DNA of 64,000 nucleotides from Scilla litardierei (taxonomy: Eukaryota > Streptophyta > Magnoliopsida > Asparagales > Asparagaceae), in contig CM061140.1 in NCBI GenBank assembly GCA_030789695.1, forward strand, positions 78,740,422 through 78,804,421, read 5' to 3'. The notes under the pieces were generated by a model. The model did not search any database, was not told the origin of the DNA, and saw only the letters and a program-made list of their open reading frames with translations. Shown here piece by piece: positions 19,400 through 30,606 of the stretch (position 1 is the first letter of the stretch; every line of letters begins with the position of its first letter). A program made the position numbers and the translations under genes.

Positions 19400-21814
19400 C
19401 ACTGCTTCGTATTCCGCCACGTTGTTCGTGGCTGGGAACTCGAACCGCAAAGCGTATTCCACAATGTTTCCTTCCGGAGATCGGATTGCAATCCCGTCCC
19501 CGCCCCCTGACTGTGTGTCCGACCCGTCCACATGAACTATCCATGCTCCTGGATCCCCTGACTGAAAGTGGTCAGCCGAAAGAAAGGACAGGGGTTGAGC
19601 AATTACCGTCGCCGGGCCTTCTTCCTCTGGGGGGCCATTTCCTTCCATTGTGCACTCGGCGATGAAGTCGGCCAGGGCCTGCCCTTTGATGGCCGTACGC
19701 GGTTTGAATCGGAGGTCGAACTCGCTCAGTTCCACTCCCCAGTTTAGCATTCTTCCCATTCGATCGAACCTCTAGAGGTTCTGCTCCAGTTGCGAGTCGG
19801 TCAGGATCAGTATGGTGTGGGCCTGGAAATAGGGTCGGAGCCTTCGTGCTGAGAGGACGAGGGCGTACGCCAGTTTCTCCATGGGCGAGTATCGCATCTC
19901 CGCCCCCTTCAAGACCCGGCTCGTGTAATACACCGGCCATTGCATCCCACCGTCCTCCCGGATCAGCACCGAACTCACAGCTTCCTCCGCGCACGCCAGG
20001 TAAAGGCTCAGCGACTCCCCTTCCCGTGGTTTGGACAGGAGAGGAGGGCTGCGGAGATACTCTTTGAGGTCCCCGAACGCCCGGGAGCAGTCTTCGTCCC
20101 AAAGTATCGCCTTCCTATTGTTTGGAGGTTCCGCGATCGCTTTCCTTAGGACCTTGAAGAAGGGGAGCGATCTTTCCGCTGATTTGGAAAGGAATCGCCC
20201 CAAGGCCGCGATGCGCCCGTTCAGCCTCTGTAGCTCCTTGATCGTCGTCGGCTCGCGCATGTTGATCAGTGCCTCGATCTTGTCGGGATTAGCTTCAATA
20301 CCACGATTAGTTATCATAAACCCTAAGAATTTGCCAGATCTTACCCCGAACGTGCACTTCGCGGGGTTGAGCCGAATGTGGTGCCGCCGCAACCGCTCGA
20401 AGGTCTCCCGCAAGTCGGCGATGTGGTCTTCCGGTCGCCTTGACTTGACGAGCTTGTCGTCGACATAGACTTCTAGGTTCCTTCCGATCTGGGAGCTGAA
20501 AACCTTGTTGACCATTCTCTGGTAGGTGGCCCCCGCGTTCTTCAAGCCAAAGGGCATCTTCTTGTAGCAGTAAGTTCCCCGGTCCGTTGTGAAGGCTGTC
20601 ATCTCTTCGTCCCGGGGGTCCATCTGGACCTGATTGTATCCGGAGTAAGCGTCCATGAAGCTTAGCATCTCGTACCCCGAGGCGTTGTCCACCAGGTGGT
20701 CGATGCGCGGCAGGGGATAGCTGTCCTTGGGGCAGGCCTTGTTGAGGTCACTGAAGTCCACGCACATTCGCCACTTCCCGTTGGGTTTCTTGACCATCAC
20801 CACGTTCGACAGCCACTCCGGGTACCAGACCTCTCGTATGAAGCCGGCATCAAGGAGACGCCCCACTTCCTCGGAGGCTGCCTTCATCTTCTCGCCGCCC
20901 AGGTTGCGCTTCTTCTGCCTAACCGGCTTGAAGTTGGGGTCGGCGTTGATCTGGTGGACGATCACCTGGGGGTCTACGCCGGGCATGTCTTCTGGTGACC
21001 AAGCAAATATGTCCAGGTTCGCCTCCAGGCATTCGATCAGCTGATCCCTCAAGTCCTGGCTCAGCCCTCTCCCGATCGAGACGAACCGGCCCTCGATGTC
21101 TGTGACCGGGATTTGCTCCTGCTCCTCCGCAGGGGCGGGCCTAGGCCCGCTCCTTAAATCGAGCGCGGCCATCCGGTCGGCTAGGCGATCCTCGGGACCT
21201 TCCTCTGCCAGTTGATAGCAGGTGCTCGGTCTCCCCGCGTCGCCTTCGACTTGCCCCATTCCCCCCGGCGTTCGGAACTTGATAGTCTGATGGAGGGTCG
21301 AGACTACCGCGCCGACGGCGTTGAGTAGGGGTCGGCCGATGATCCCATTGTATTCCGACCCAATCCCCAATACGATGAATTCCACCGCCAGGGTCACCGA
21401 GTCTGGTGCGTTTCCGAGCGTTACCGGGAGATGGATCGTGCCGATGATGGGGGTGGAGTGACCCGTGAATCCAACCACGGGACCTGAGCGAGGTCGTAAG
21501 TCTTCTTTCCGCCGTCCCATCTTCTCCAGGGTTGACATAAAGAGGACGTCATAGGAGTTGCCGGTGTCGACAAGCAGCCGTCGTACCATGGTAGTGTCTA
21601 TGACCACTGACACCACCAAAGCCACGTCCGAGCTGCGCGCCGTTACTGACGCACTCGGTCTCCCGACCGGTGGGGTTGGGGAGGGCTCTCCGGCCCTTTC
21701 CTCACGATCCTCCTCACGTCGGGCCCGTGCCCGTTCTTGCCATCGATGACGGGCCCTGCCGCCTCGCGTCAGGGCCTCGTTCCCCTTTCGCCGAGATGAG
21801 GGAAGTCGCGTCAT
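19400..21814 (-). pseudogene. Tat-like pol, element 3 (3'-truncated by the duplication)
   Basis: Minus-strand pol from the ATG at 21814: protease (LVDTGNS), RT, its RNase H and the start of the archaeal-type RNase H (HVDGSDTQSGGG), ending at TNNVAEYEAV where the mosaic begins, so integrase is missing. The RT active-site neighbourhood reads YVDDKL rather than YVDDML. A TAG near 19770 (AAG in element 2) interrupts the frame. It is the duplicate of 12591-15005, but at several residues (for example NAVGAVV, YPLPRIDH, KAIAEPP) it agrees with element 1 and not with element 2, so element 2 is the copy that changed. Confidence 0.88.
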
Positions 21815-21869
21815 CGCAGATGTGGTTTGTTTCTTCGTGGGACTATTCGTTCCCACAGACGGCGCCAGA

Positions 21870-22715
21870 TGTTTCAGAGTGTTTTCTCACTACAAAGCGT
21901 TGACCGTGGAGAACCCGGTCAACGTGGTCACGGGGCCCGCTTTGGGTCCCTCAGGGGCTTCGAATCGGTGCAGAAGGGGCGAGGGGAAGCCTCGGCCCGG
22001 GTCGAGACGCTCGGCCTCGGTGGTTTGCGCTTGGCTTCGGTGATCGGACGACGAGGGGAAGCCTCAATCGTCCGGCAGTTTGCGTGGTCGGCGAGGGGCG
22101 AGGGGGAGCCTCGGCCCGTTGATCAGATGCCCACCTGCGTAGACGAGAACGCTCGTCAGGGGGCCGGACCTTGGTTCCGGCCAAATCCCCTCCGATGCCT
22201 AAGTCAGACAGAGATCTGAGAAAGGAGGCCCGGCGGAGACGGCCCGACTCGTGAGGAGATCGTAACGGCGTCTCTCGGCGCGAGCGGGGGAGGAAGGAGA
22301 TGAATTGGGGGAACGAGGTCGTTGATGGAGTACCTTAGCTTTTGTTACCTCAGATGCGGTCCCTTTCTTTGTCGTCCTCCTAGACCTTTTGTAGAGCCCC
22401 AGCGTGATTGCCTCGGGCCCACGTCCCCCGCCCGCCCTCGATCGTGCACCCTCAATCCGCCCCCTCGCCGCCTCTCTCTTCGCCATGCCAGCACCTCCCC
22501 ATTACCGCCCTTTAGTGGTCGCGCGTCTGGGGGAACGGTTTCCGCAGGAGTGGGCGAGTGATCGGCGGGTTATCGGGGCCGGGTCGGATCAACATTCGAG
22601 AGGATCCCTTATAGGGCCTTTGTTGAGACGGGCCGGTATACGTTGATGGGCTCCCGGCCAGCGATTGGGCTCCTGGGCTCGTGTCTTTTTGGGTCTCGGT
22701 CAAATAGGCGTAACA
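21870..22715 (-). repeat. 5' LTR of element 3 (846 bp)
   Basis: Duplicate of 15061-15906 with a handful of substitutions (for example GCTTCGGTGATC for GCTTCGGCGATC). Primer site inverted at 21850-21867. Confidence 0.88.
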
Positions 22716-23953
22716 CTTACCCTACCGTTCATAATCACCCACATGACCAAATTATTGGAGATATTGGTGTGGGTGTTCGAACGAGGTCAAGAATTGATGA
22801 ATTCTCTCACTGCGCGTTTGTTTCTACCATTGAGCCAAAGAACATCCAAGAAGCATGTGAAGATAGCTCTTGGATAGTTGCAATGGAAAAAGAGCTCATG
22901 CAATTTGAGAGAAATGAGGTTTGCGAGCTCGTTCCTCTTCCAAGTGGTCACCAAGTGATTGGGACCAAGTGGATATTCAAGAACAAGACTGATGAGAACG
23001 AGGTCATCACAAGGAACAAAGCAAGGTTAGTAGCTCAAGACTATCGGTAAGAAGAAGAATTTTCTAAGTCTACGAAGGATGAATTCGAAATGAGCCACAT
23101 GGGTGAGCTTAACTACTTCTTTGGACTTCAAATTCAGAAAATGAAAGATATGACTTTTATACATCAAACCAAGTACACCCGGGAGCTTATCAAGCGATTC
23201 GAGATGGAATCGTCTTCAAGCAAAAGGACTCCCATGAGTACGACAACCCATCTACACAAGGATGAAAATGGGAAAGATGTAGACATTTGTCTAATCGATG
23301 TATGATCGGTAGCTTACTTTACTTAACTTCAAGTAGGCCCGATATCATGTTTTCTGTATGTCTTTGTGCTAAATATCAAGCTAGACCTAAAGAGTCACAC
23401 TTGATTGCGGTTAAACGAATTTTTCGTTACCTCAATCATGCACTAGATTATGGTTACTTTATCCTAAGTCTAGCACATATGAGTTAATCTCATATAGTGA
23501 TACCGACTTTGCAGCAAATTCGATAGGAAGAGTACTAGTGGCACTTGCCATTTTCTAGGAAATTCCCTAGTTTCTTGGTTTTCTAAGAAACAGAACACTG
23601 TATCATTGTCCACGACTGAAGCGGAATATATTGTCGCGGGTCTTACATGTGCACAAGTTCTTTGGATGAGACACACACTCAAAGACTGTGGTGTCAATTG
23701 TGATACTTGCACTATCATGGTTGATAACCAAAGTGCAATTTGTCTCTCCAAGAATCTGGTACATCACTTCCGTACCAAACACATAGATGTGAGACACCAT
23801 TTCATTAATGATCATGTAGCTAAGAAGGACATCATCTTAGAGTACATTGAAACCCGAAAACAAATCGCCAACATCTTCACTAAACCTCTTAAAGAAGACT
23901 CGGTTGTGAGGTTGCGTGGAGAATTAGGGATTATGAGTGAATCTGAATTGTAG
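22716..23953 (+). pseudogene. Ty1/copia RT-RNase H remnant, copy 2
   Basis: Duplicate of 15907-17144 with few substitutions, including the same RT-core deletion and stops, so these lesions predate the duplication. Motifs are as in copy 1 (GTKWIFKNK, STTEAEYI, VDNQSAICLSKN, ANIFTKPL). It ends 15 bases before the copia LTR start at 23969. Confidence 0.9.
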
Positions 23954-23968
23954 GAGTTCATACACTCA

Positions 23969-24160
23969 TGTTATTGATGGGAACATCCCAAAGTGGTTTT
24001 GATGATGAGCACACCAAACGATATTAGTGTACTAACTACACTACATCTAAAGTGTGTATGTGCATTGATCAATTATTCTATATCCATGAAGTTCAAATGC
24101 AGACTTAGAAGCCATGATCGGAAGTCTACTTACGAGCCAAGAAATGAAGCATATGATGGC
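23969..24160 (+). repeat. Copia LTR-D, 5' part (interrupted by LTR-B element)
   Basis: Starts TGTTATTGATGGG. The LTR resumes at 30607 after the nested element; the target site ATGGC is at 24156-24160 and again at 30602-30606. Confidence 0.75.
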
Positions 24161-25821
24161 TGACGAGCGTTTATATTCTATATATTCATGCACGTCTTCT
24201 TTGTGATTTTCCGTTGATTTCCATCGTTTCATACCCGTTCTTTCGTGTTTTTTGTATCTTTTCACTTTCTTCATGTTTTTATGCAAATGCAGGAGATTCT
24301 CAGCGTTGGGGACGTTTAAAGAAGATATCATGAGCCCCCAGAGCAACGGGAGGAGTCACGCGTGATCCAGAGAGTCAAACGATGAAGACTGCTATATTTC
24401 AGCCCTCAACCGATCGGGTGGACACAGCCACCAATCGGTTAATGCACGCGTATCCTACCCGGACGGCAACTAAAGAAGAGTTGCAGCTCACCCGATCGGT
24501 TCAGCGATCGAGTGAACCGACAGAACTCTCTGTCTAATTGCAATGAATTCCAACCGATCGGGTGAAATATCACCCGATCGGTTCACCTGTAGCTGAAACT
24601 CCTCAAACGACGACCCGGTCACGCCACCTGCTCGCCTCAGCGCCCGGTTGAAGATCTTCATAGCTCTCACCCGATCGGTTGACTCATCAACCGATCGGGT
24701 GGCGATTTTTCTGCAGGTTTGGACCCGAACCATTAGGGTTTCGAAGGGGACTATAAATACACGGTGTTGGCCGACTGAAGGGGGATCTTCTTCAGTTTTA
24801 AGGGCTTTTTGCCCCTTTCTCTTGTGAGACTTAGATTAGTTTAGATTAGGTCTTTTGATTAATAAGTCTTGTAATGGATTGAAGATTCAAACTCAAGATA
24901 AGTATTTCTTTCTCTTATTTTCCATTGTTTTGTATTGTTTTCATTTTGCTCAATGGTGAATGTGTGTTTGTCATTTTTATTGCTTTCTTTTATGTTCTTC
25001 ACCATTGAGTAGCTCCTGATGAACCCTAATACGGGTTAGAGTAGGATTGATGCTTGGGTTGTTTCATATGGCTTGGTTGCATGGCATATGTTCGATGAAA
25101 TGTGTCAATGTGGATTTCTAGTAATCTGACTCTAATTCGTATGGTAACACACTAGTTGTGTTGGGGATTGGGGTCCGGTGTCTTGTCCCGTCAAGATCCG
25201 CTTCGATGTATTGCTAGAAATCACATTCGACCTATTTGGCCATTAGGTTTACGCGGGGGTGTTTCATTGTCATTGGCGGGAGAAAGACCTCCTCTGACCG
25301 TCGGGCCAAGGGCGAATAAACTTGGTGGTTGACCCCCTAGCCATAGCTCACGCCCCTAGCATAGACATCGAGTCCTCTCGCGTGGGAACGGCTTGGACGA
25401 AATGTTGGGAGTTATCATTATGGCCTTAATGCTCCCGACTGCGGAAGGTGTTCATGGACATGGGAATGCCCACCGTTTGGAACCGGGTAGGCCTAGCGTA
25501 CTAGGCACCGACTGGAATATCGGGCCATGGACGCTAGGTACCACCCTTTGGGGCAATGTCTCACCCTGGGTCAAGTCAAATGCCAAGTGTCAAGAATGCT
25601 CTAGCCCGTGTTAGTGGGGATTCATTTCGTGTCTTTTTATTTCTTTCTTTTATTTCCACACTTCCGCCCACATTGTCCGCGTAGCTAGCACACAATCTAG
25701 GCAAGGCTAGTAGCCATTCAAGCCATCCACCTCCCTGAGTTCGATAAACCCGCACCCTACACTAACCGTGCACTTGCGGTACAACGACACCGCGCCCAAA
25801 CCGTAAACGGGGCGCCGTTCA
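24161..25821 (+). repeat. 5' LTR of LTR-B element
   Basis: Duplicate of 17352-19012. TATA box CTATAAATA at about 24750. Motif array at 24407-24704. Confidence 0.88.
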
Positions 25822-25827
25822 AGTTTT

Positions 25828-25844
25828 TGGCGCCGTTGCCGGGG
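25828..25844 (+). other. Primer-binding site (tRNA-Asp type)
   Basis: TGGCGCCGTTGCCGGGG six bases after the LTR end; the same site is at 19019 and 41224. Confidence 0.8.
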
Positions 25845-26016
25845 AGGCGTTCGGTTTGATATTAGCTTAGCTTGGGTTTGTTAGACTACGCATAAAAAAA
25901 AATACAATAACCAAGAAAATTTTCCCCCACCATTTTATTTTTTTGTTATTCTCTTGTACTATTGACGCTCCTCTCTAGTTTTCTTATTTTTGTTGTCCAG
26001 GTATCTTACTATTACC

Positions 26017-27192
26017 ATGTGGAGATCAAATTTCGATGCTCAGATGGGAGGATACGATCATTATTCAGTTGTGGTTTGTGAGACTTGTGGGATGGTAGGG
26101 CACATTTAATATGATTGCACATTTATGCTTGAGAGCCTCCCCCTACACCAAGGCCAAACATTTTCCCACAACCATTGCCCTAACACCTCCCATCCATTCC
26201 CTCAACCTTATATCCCTCTGCCAACACAAGAAGAATCAAACCTCGTGTCTCTCCTTGAAAGTGCCATGTTTAACCAAGGCCAATTATTACAAAACCTCAT
26301 GGTACCAATCACCGAGCCTACACCGAGGAGAGGGGACGATGGAGAGGATATACCCACTTTCATGGTTGAGACCACCATGCCATCGGCCACCATAGACACA
26401 TCTCATACCGACACCCCATTTTTCCATCACTACCACTTGGATGACGAAGCATTTTTTGATGATGATAGTGAGGATGGGGAGACTTCTCTAGGATCTGTGG
26501 GAGAGACTTCTTGTCTTGATTTGGATACCCCACATGAGTCCTACGAGAGCACCGAGGAGACTACAAAGCTTATGCATACCGTCGAGGAGGATGTGCATGA
26601 GGGCTTGGATACGATCTTCCACTTCATGGATCCTGAGCCACATCTACCTCTACCGTCACGCTCCACTCCTTCTGCGGCTGAGCATCTACTTGAGCGTATT
26701 GCCCCTATTCAGGGTGATTTTCATACTCACTCTCACTCCACTTTTAAGTCTCGTTTTTTACTTCCGATTTCTTTAGACTCATATATATGGACACATGATC
26801 TACTTCCCTTGAGGTATGTTGCGGTGTGTCACCAACTGGAGAGCCACTTCTCATGGAGAGCGATGATTTGGTCGTCACTAGTACAGAGGATAGCGACCCA
26901 TTCTCAGGGAGTATTCGTCACCCTTTTATTATTTTTCCATCTTTTGTCGACGATTATCTCTGGGATACATTTATTTTGGGAAATAATTTCTTGCCATGGG
27001 CTAATGTACCTCATTCTTCGCAGGTTACAGGTGGATACCTACGAGGGATGCTTGGAGGTTCATTGCTTGGGTCCATTGGCACACGTAGCACAGCGCTTCT
27101 GGCGGAGCCACAGAAGGAGCAGTTAGAGCAGCTACCTGTCCCACTTCAGATCTTGGATCCGCCTATGCTCAGGTGTATCCTAATCCAGTAGT
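26017..27192 (+). pseudogene. Gag-like remnant with zinc knuckle and acidic region
   Basis: From the ATG at 26017 the frame reads MWRSNFDAQMGGYDHYSV, then a CX2CX4HX4C zinc knuckle (CETCGMVGH..., 26083-26118) with a TAA at 26107-26109 inside it. After that comes an acidic, Pro/Thr/Ser-rich stretch (DDEAFFDDDSEDGE). A frame change near 26800-26830 leads to SFVDDYLWDTFILGNNF and AGGYLRG-like residues, ending at 27192. A zinc knuckle binds genomic RNA in retroelement gag; the N-terminal capsid part is absent here. Nothing indicates that the protein is made. Confidence 0.6.
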
Positions 27193-28960
27193 GTAAAAAT
27201 TTACCGCTTTCTAGTTTAGATTTGAATAAACTCGTCTTCTCTCATTAGCGAGGGGAGCGTATCTAGGATTTGCTTTTGCATCATAATAACCCTTCATGTC
27301 ATGCCCTTCTATCATTTCACCCCCATCCTCTACCAAGGAGGACGAGGACTCGTCCTCTCCTACATTTTGATTTCTTTCTTTTTCTTTTCCGATCTTCCCC
27401 CTAGCATTTTTCTGCATCACATTGATCATATCATTTCGCTAGCATTGCCATGTTCAGCTTGGGGGAAATCGACTTTTGTGCATACTGTCGTGTGACGTCT
27501 TTGTCGTGTGTTTGTTTTTATGTGATGTTTATTTTTGTGTTTCTTTTTCTTTATTTTTCAGTTTTGTTTGTGTGTGTTTTTTTCATGTTTTTCACTTTTT
27601 TGTGTCGGTGCGCACCCCCCCCCATTTTCTTTGCCCTCCCGTATAAACTATTATTGCATTGAGGGCAATGCAAGTTTAAGCTTGGGGGAGTCGCACTTCG
27701 TGCGTCATTTGTGTCGTTTTTCTTCGTTTTGAGTCGTTTTCCATCGTGTTTTTCTTTTTTTTCTTCTTCTCGTCTTTTGTTCTCTCTCTCCTAGAGATGA
27801 CCTCATATGATGAATTGCCACAGAAACACACACACTTAGCATAGCTACGATGATCATATTCACTAACCCTAGGAAGCTGAGTACTATTGCATTTCATGCT
27901 TCGTGGGTTCACTTGCTTTTATGTGAGTCTTGAGTCGCGACTAGCTAGGTGGCATGCTTCTACATTGTGATGTTGTTTTATATACCTACCAATGGTTGAC
28001 CCCTAGATTATCACGCTTCGATTTGAATATGCGGTATTTGTTTCTCCTGTCTGCTTCTGCATGCTATATATATATCGTATACTTCATTTCGCATGTGTCA
28101 GGATTCCACAATTAAGGACTAGGATAACCCATTTAACCCATGCTCTAATTAGCGAGAATATTTCCTTTGCCCAAGTGTTTAGATTCCGATTTCTTTTTTG
28201 TTTTTCTTGGTGCAAATCCCCTCGTCGTGTACCGTTCTCCCACTTGGGAGAGTACACATGTATATATCCTAATATCCAGAAAACCCCAAAAAGGAAGAGA
28301 AAAGAGAAAAGTAAACAAAATATGTATACCCAAAAATTCAAAAAAGAAAAAAAATTTACAAATACCCAAAACCCAAAAATTTCCAGTGTGAATATTTTTC
28401 CTATCTACCGAGAATAAAGGGAAGGCGAGAGTTTGCACCGAGTATTCTACTCCACATCTTCTCAACCTCAATCGTTTTCGAAAACACTTGACGTTGGGAC
28501 TTTCTAGCTGTTATATAGGCGATAGTGTGGTGATTTCCTAGTCCCTAGCTATGGAGTCCCCGATGCATGATACGTTTCCATTCTTACGCTCTTCTCAAGC
28601 ATGCTTGAGCTTTTACTCACCGCAACTTCGAATTGAATCGATATTTGGGTCTTTCTTTGGGCATGTGTATATGGAGCTGTATTGCACGATGTAGACAGTG
28701 ACACAGTTTACTAGCACACGACCACGCTCACTCGCGCTTCACCGCGGGGGCCCATGACACTTGTTGGACTCATATTCCTTGGTTTAGTGTTGTGTTTTGT
28801 CATATGCCTGCATAGTGAGGCGAGTTTGGTTTTGTTGGCTCCGATCGGTGATCTAGGATTTTGCTTTCTCTTTCCGTCTCTTTCTCTCTGTTTTGCCCTC
28901 CGAGCTCCTAGTCTCACTCGTCTTCCTTGAGGACGAGGAAGGGTTCAGCTTGGGGGATTT
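27193..28960 (+). other. Non-coding 3' interior with repeated polypurine modules
   Basis: No convincing coding frame. It holds three AGCTTGGGGG polypurine tracts: 27456, 27679 and 28948 (the last one at the LTR). Two follow a stem-loop: TTGCATT-GAGGGC-AATGCAA at 27654-27673 and CTTCCT-TGAGGACG-AGGAAG at 28922-28941. The rest is T-rich, with an A-rich patch near 28270-28390. Confidence 0.65.
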
Positions 28961-30601
28961 TAACGAGCGTTTATATTCTATATATTCACGCACGTCTTCT
29001 TTGTGATTTTCCGTTGATTTCCATCTTTTCATACCCGTTCTTTCGTGTTTTTTGTATCTTTTCACTTTCTTCATGTTTTTATGCAAATGCAGGAGATTGC
29101 CAGCGTTGGGGACGTTTAAAGAAGATATCATGAGCCCCCGGAGAAACGGGAGGAGTCACGCGTGATCCAGGGAGTCAAACGATGAAGACTGCTATATTTT
29201 AGCCCTCAACCGATCGGGTGGACACAGCCACCCGATCGGTTGATGCACACGTATCCTACCCGGACGGCAACTAAAGAAGAGTTGCAGCTCACCCGATCGG
29301 TTCAGCGATCGGGTGAACCGACAGAACTCTTTGTCTAATTGCACTGAATTCCAACCGATCGGGTGAAATATCACCCGATCGGTTCACCTGTAGCCGAAAC
29401 TCCTCAAACGACGACCTGGTCATGGCACCCGCTCGCCTCAGCGCCCGGTTGAAGATCTTCATAGCTCTCACCCGATCGGGTGGCGATTTTTCTGCGGGTT
29501 TGAACTCGAACCATTAGGGTTTCGAAGGGGACTATAAATACACGGTGTTGGCCGACTGAAGGGGGATCTTCTTCAGTTTTTAGGGCTTTTTGCCCCTTTC
29601 TCTTGTGAGACTTAGATTAGTTTAGATTAGGTCTTTTGATTAATAAGTCTTGTAATGGATTGAAGATTCAAACTCAAGATAATATTTATTTCTCTTATTT
29701 TCCATTGTTTTGTATTGTTTTAATTTTGCTCAATGGTGAATGTGTGTTTGTCATTTTTATTGCTTTCTTTTATGTTCTTCACCATTGAGTAGCTCTTGAT
29801 GAACCCTAATACGGGTTAGAGTAGGATTGATGCTTGGGTTGTTTCATTTGGCTTGGTTGCATGGCATGTGTTCGATGAAATGTGTCAATGTGGATTTCTA
29901 GTAATCTGAATCCAATTCGTATGGTAACACACTAGTTGTGTTGCGGATTGGGGTCCGGTGTCTTGTCCAGTCAAGATCCGCTTCGATGTATTGCTAGAAA
30001 TCACAATCGACCTATTTGGCCATTAGGGTTATGCGGGGGTGTTTCATTGTTATTGGCAGGAGAAAGACCGCCTCTGACCATCGGGCCAAGGGGGAATAAA
30101 CTTGGCGGTTGACCCCCTAGCCATAGCTCACACCCCTAGCGTAGACATCGAGTCCTCACGCGTGGGAACGGCTTGGACGAAATGTTGGGAGTTATCATTG
30201 TGGCCTTAATGCTCCTGGCTGCGGAAGGTGTTAATGGACATGGGAATGCCCACCGTCCGGAACCGGGTAGGCCTAGCGTACTAGGCACCAACTGGAATAT
30301 CGGGCCATGGACGCTAAGTACCACCCTTTGGGGCAATGTCTCACCCTGGGTCAAGTTAAATGCCAAGTGTCATGAATGCTCTAGCCCTTGTTAGTGGGGA
30401 TTCATTTCGTGTCTTTTTATTTCTTTCTTTTATTTCCACACTTCCGCCCACATTGTCCGCGTAGCTAGCACACAACCTAGGCGAGGCTAGTAGCCATTCA
30501 AGCCATCCACCTCCCTGAGTTCGATAAACCCGCACCCTATACTAACCATGCACTTGCGGTAAAACGACACCGCGCCCAAACTGTAAACGGGGCGCCGGTC
30601 A
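28961..30601 (+). repeat. 3' LTR of LTR-B element
   Basis: Starts TAACGAGCG (TG of the 5' LTR changed to TA) and ends GCGCCGGTCA. It differs from both 5' copies at many positions and lacks about 20 bases between the last two CCGATCGG motifs, so the insertion is older than the tandem duplication. Confidence 0.88.
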
Positions 30602-30606
30602 ATGGC

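Larger units (their letters stand above)
12591..26035. repeat. Tandem duplication, offset 6809 bp (copies 12591-19213 and 19400-26035)
   Basis: Every landmark recurs 6809 bases later: LTR start 15906 and 22715, copia LTR start 17160 and 23969, LTR-B start 17352 and 24161, primer site 19019 and 25828. Each copy holds part of the Tat pol, its LTR, the copia pol end, the copia LTR start and a full LTR-B. I see scattered single-base differences and one- or two-base indels (for example near 17970, 18225 and 19090), so the copies are not identical. The unit was duplicated after LTR-B had inserted. Copy 1 passes into copy 2 through the mosaic at 19214-19399. Confidence 0.9.
24161..30601 (+). mobile_element. 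Non-autonomous Athila-like LTR element (LTR-B element), complete
   Basis: LTRs at 24161-25821 and 28961-30601, primer site for tRNA-Asp at 25828, polypurine tract AGCTTGGGGGATTT at 28948-28960, and a 5-bp target duplication ATGGC on both sides (24156-24160, 30602-30606). The 3.1-kb interior holds only a broken ORF that starts with a gag-type zinc knuckle (26017-27192) and a non-coding part; there is no protease, RT or integrase. It must have been moved by the enzymes of an autonomous relative. It is nested in a copia LTR. Confidence 0.88.

Noticed and set aside
28061..28471. Frames of 74-118 codons in the LTR-B element interior
   Set aside because: Low-complexity Lys- or Phe-rich translations of A-rich and T-rich patches on opposite strands.
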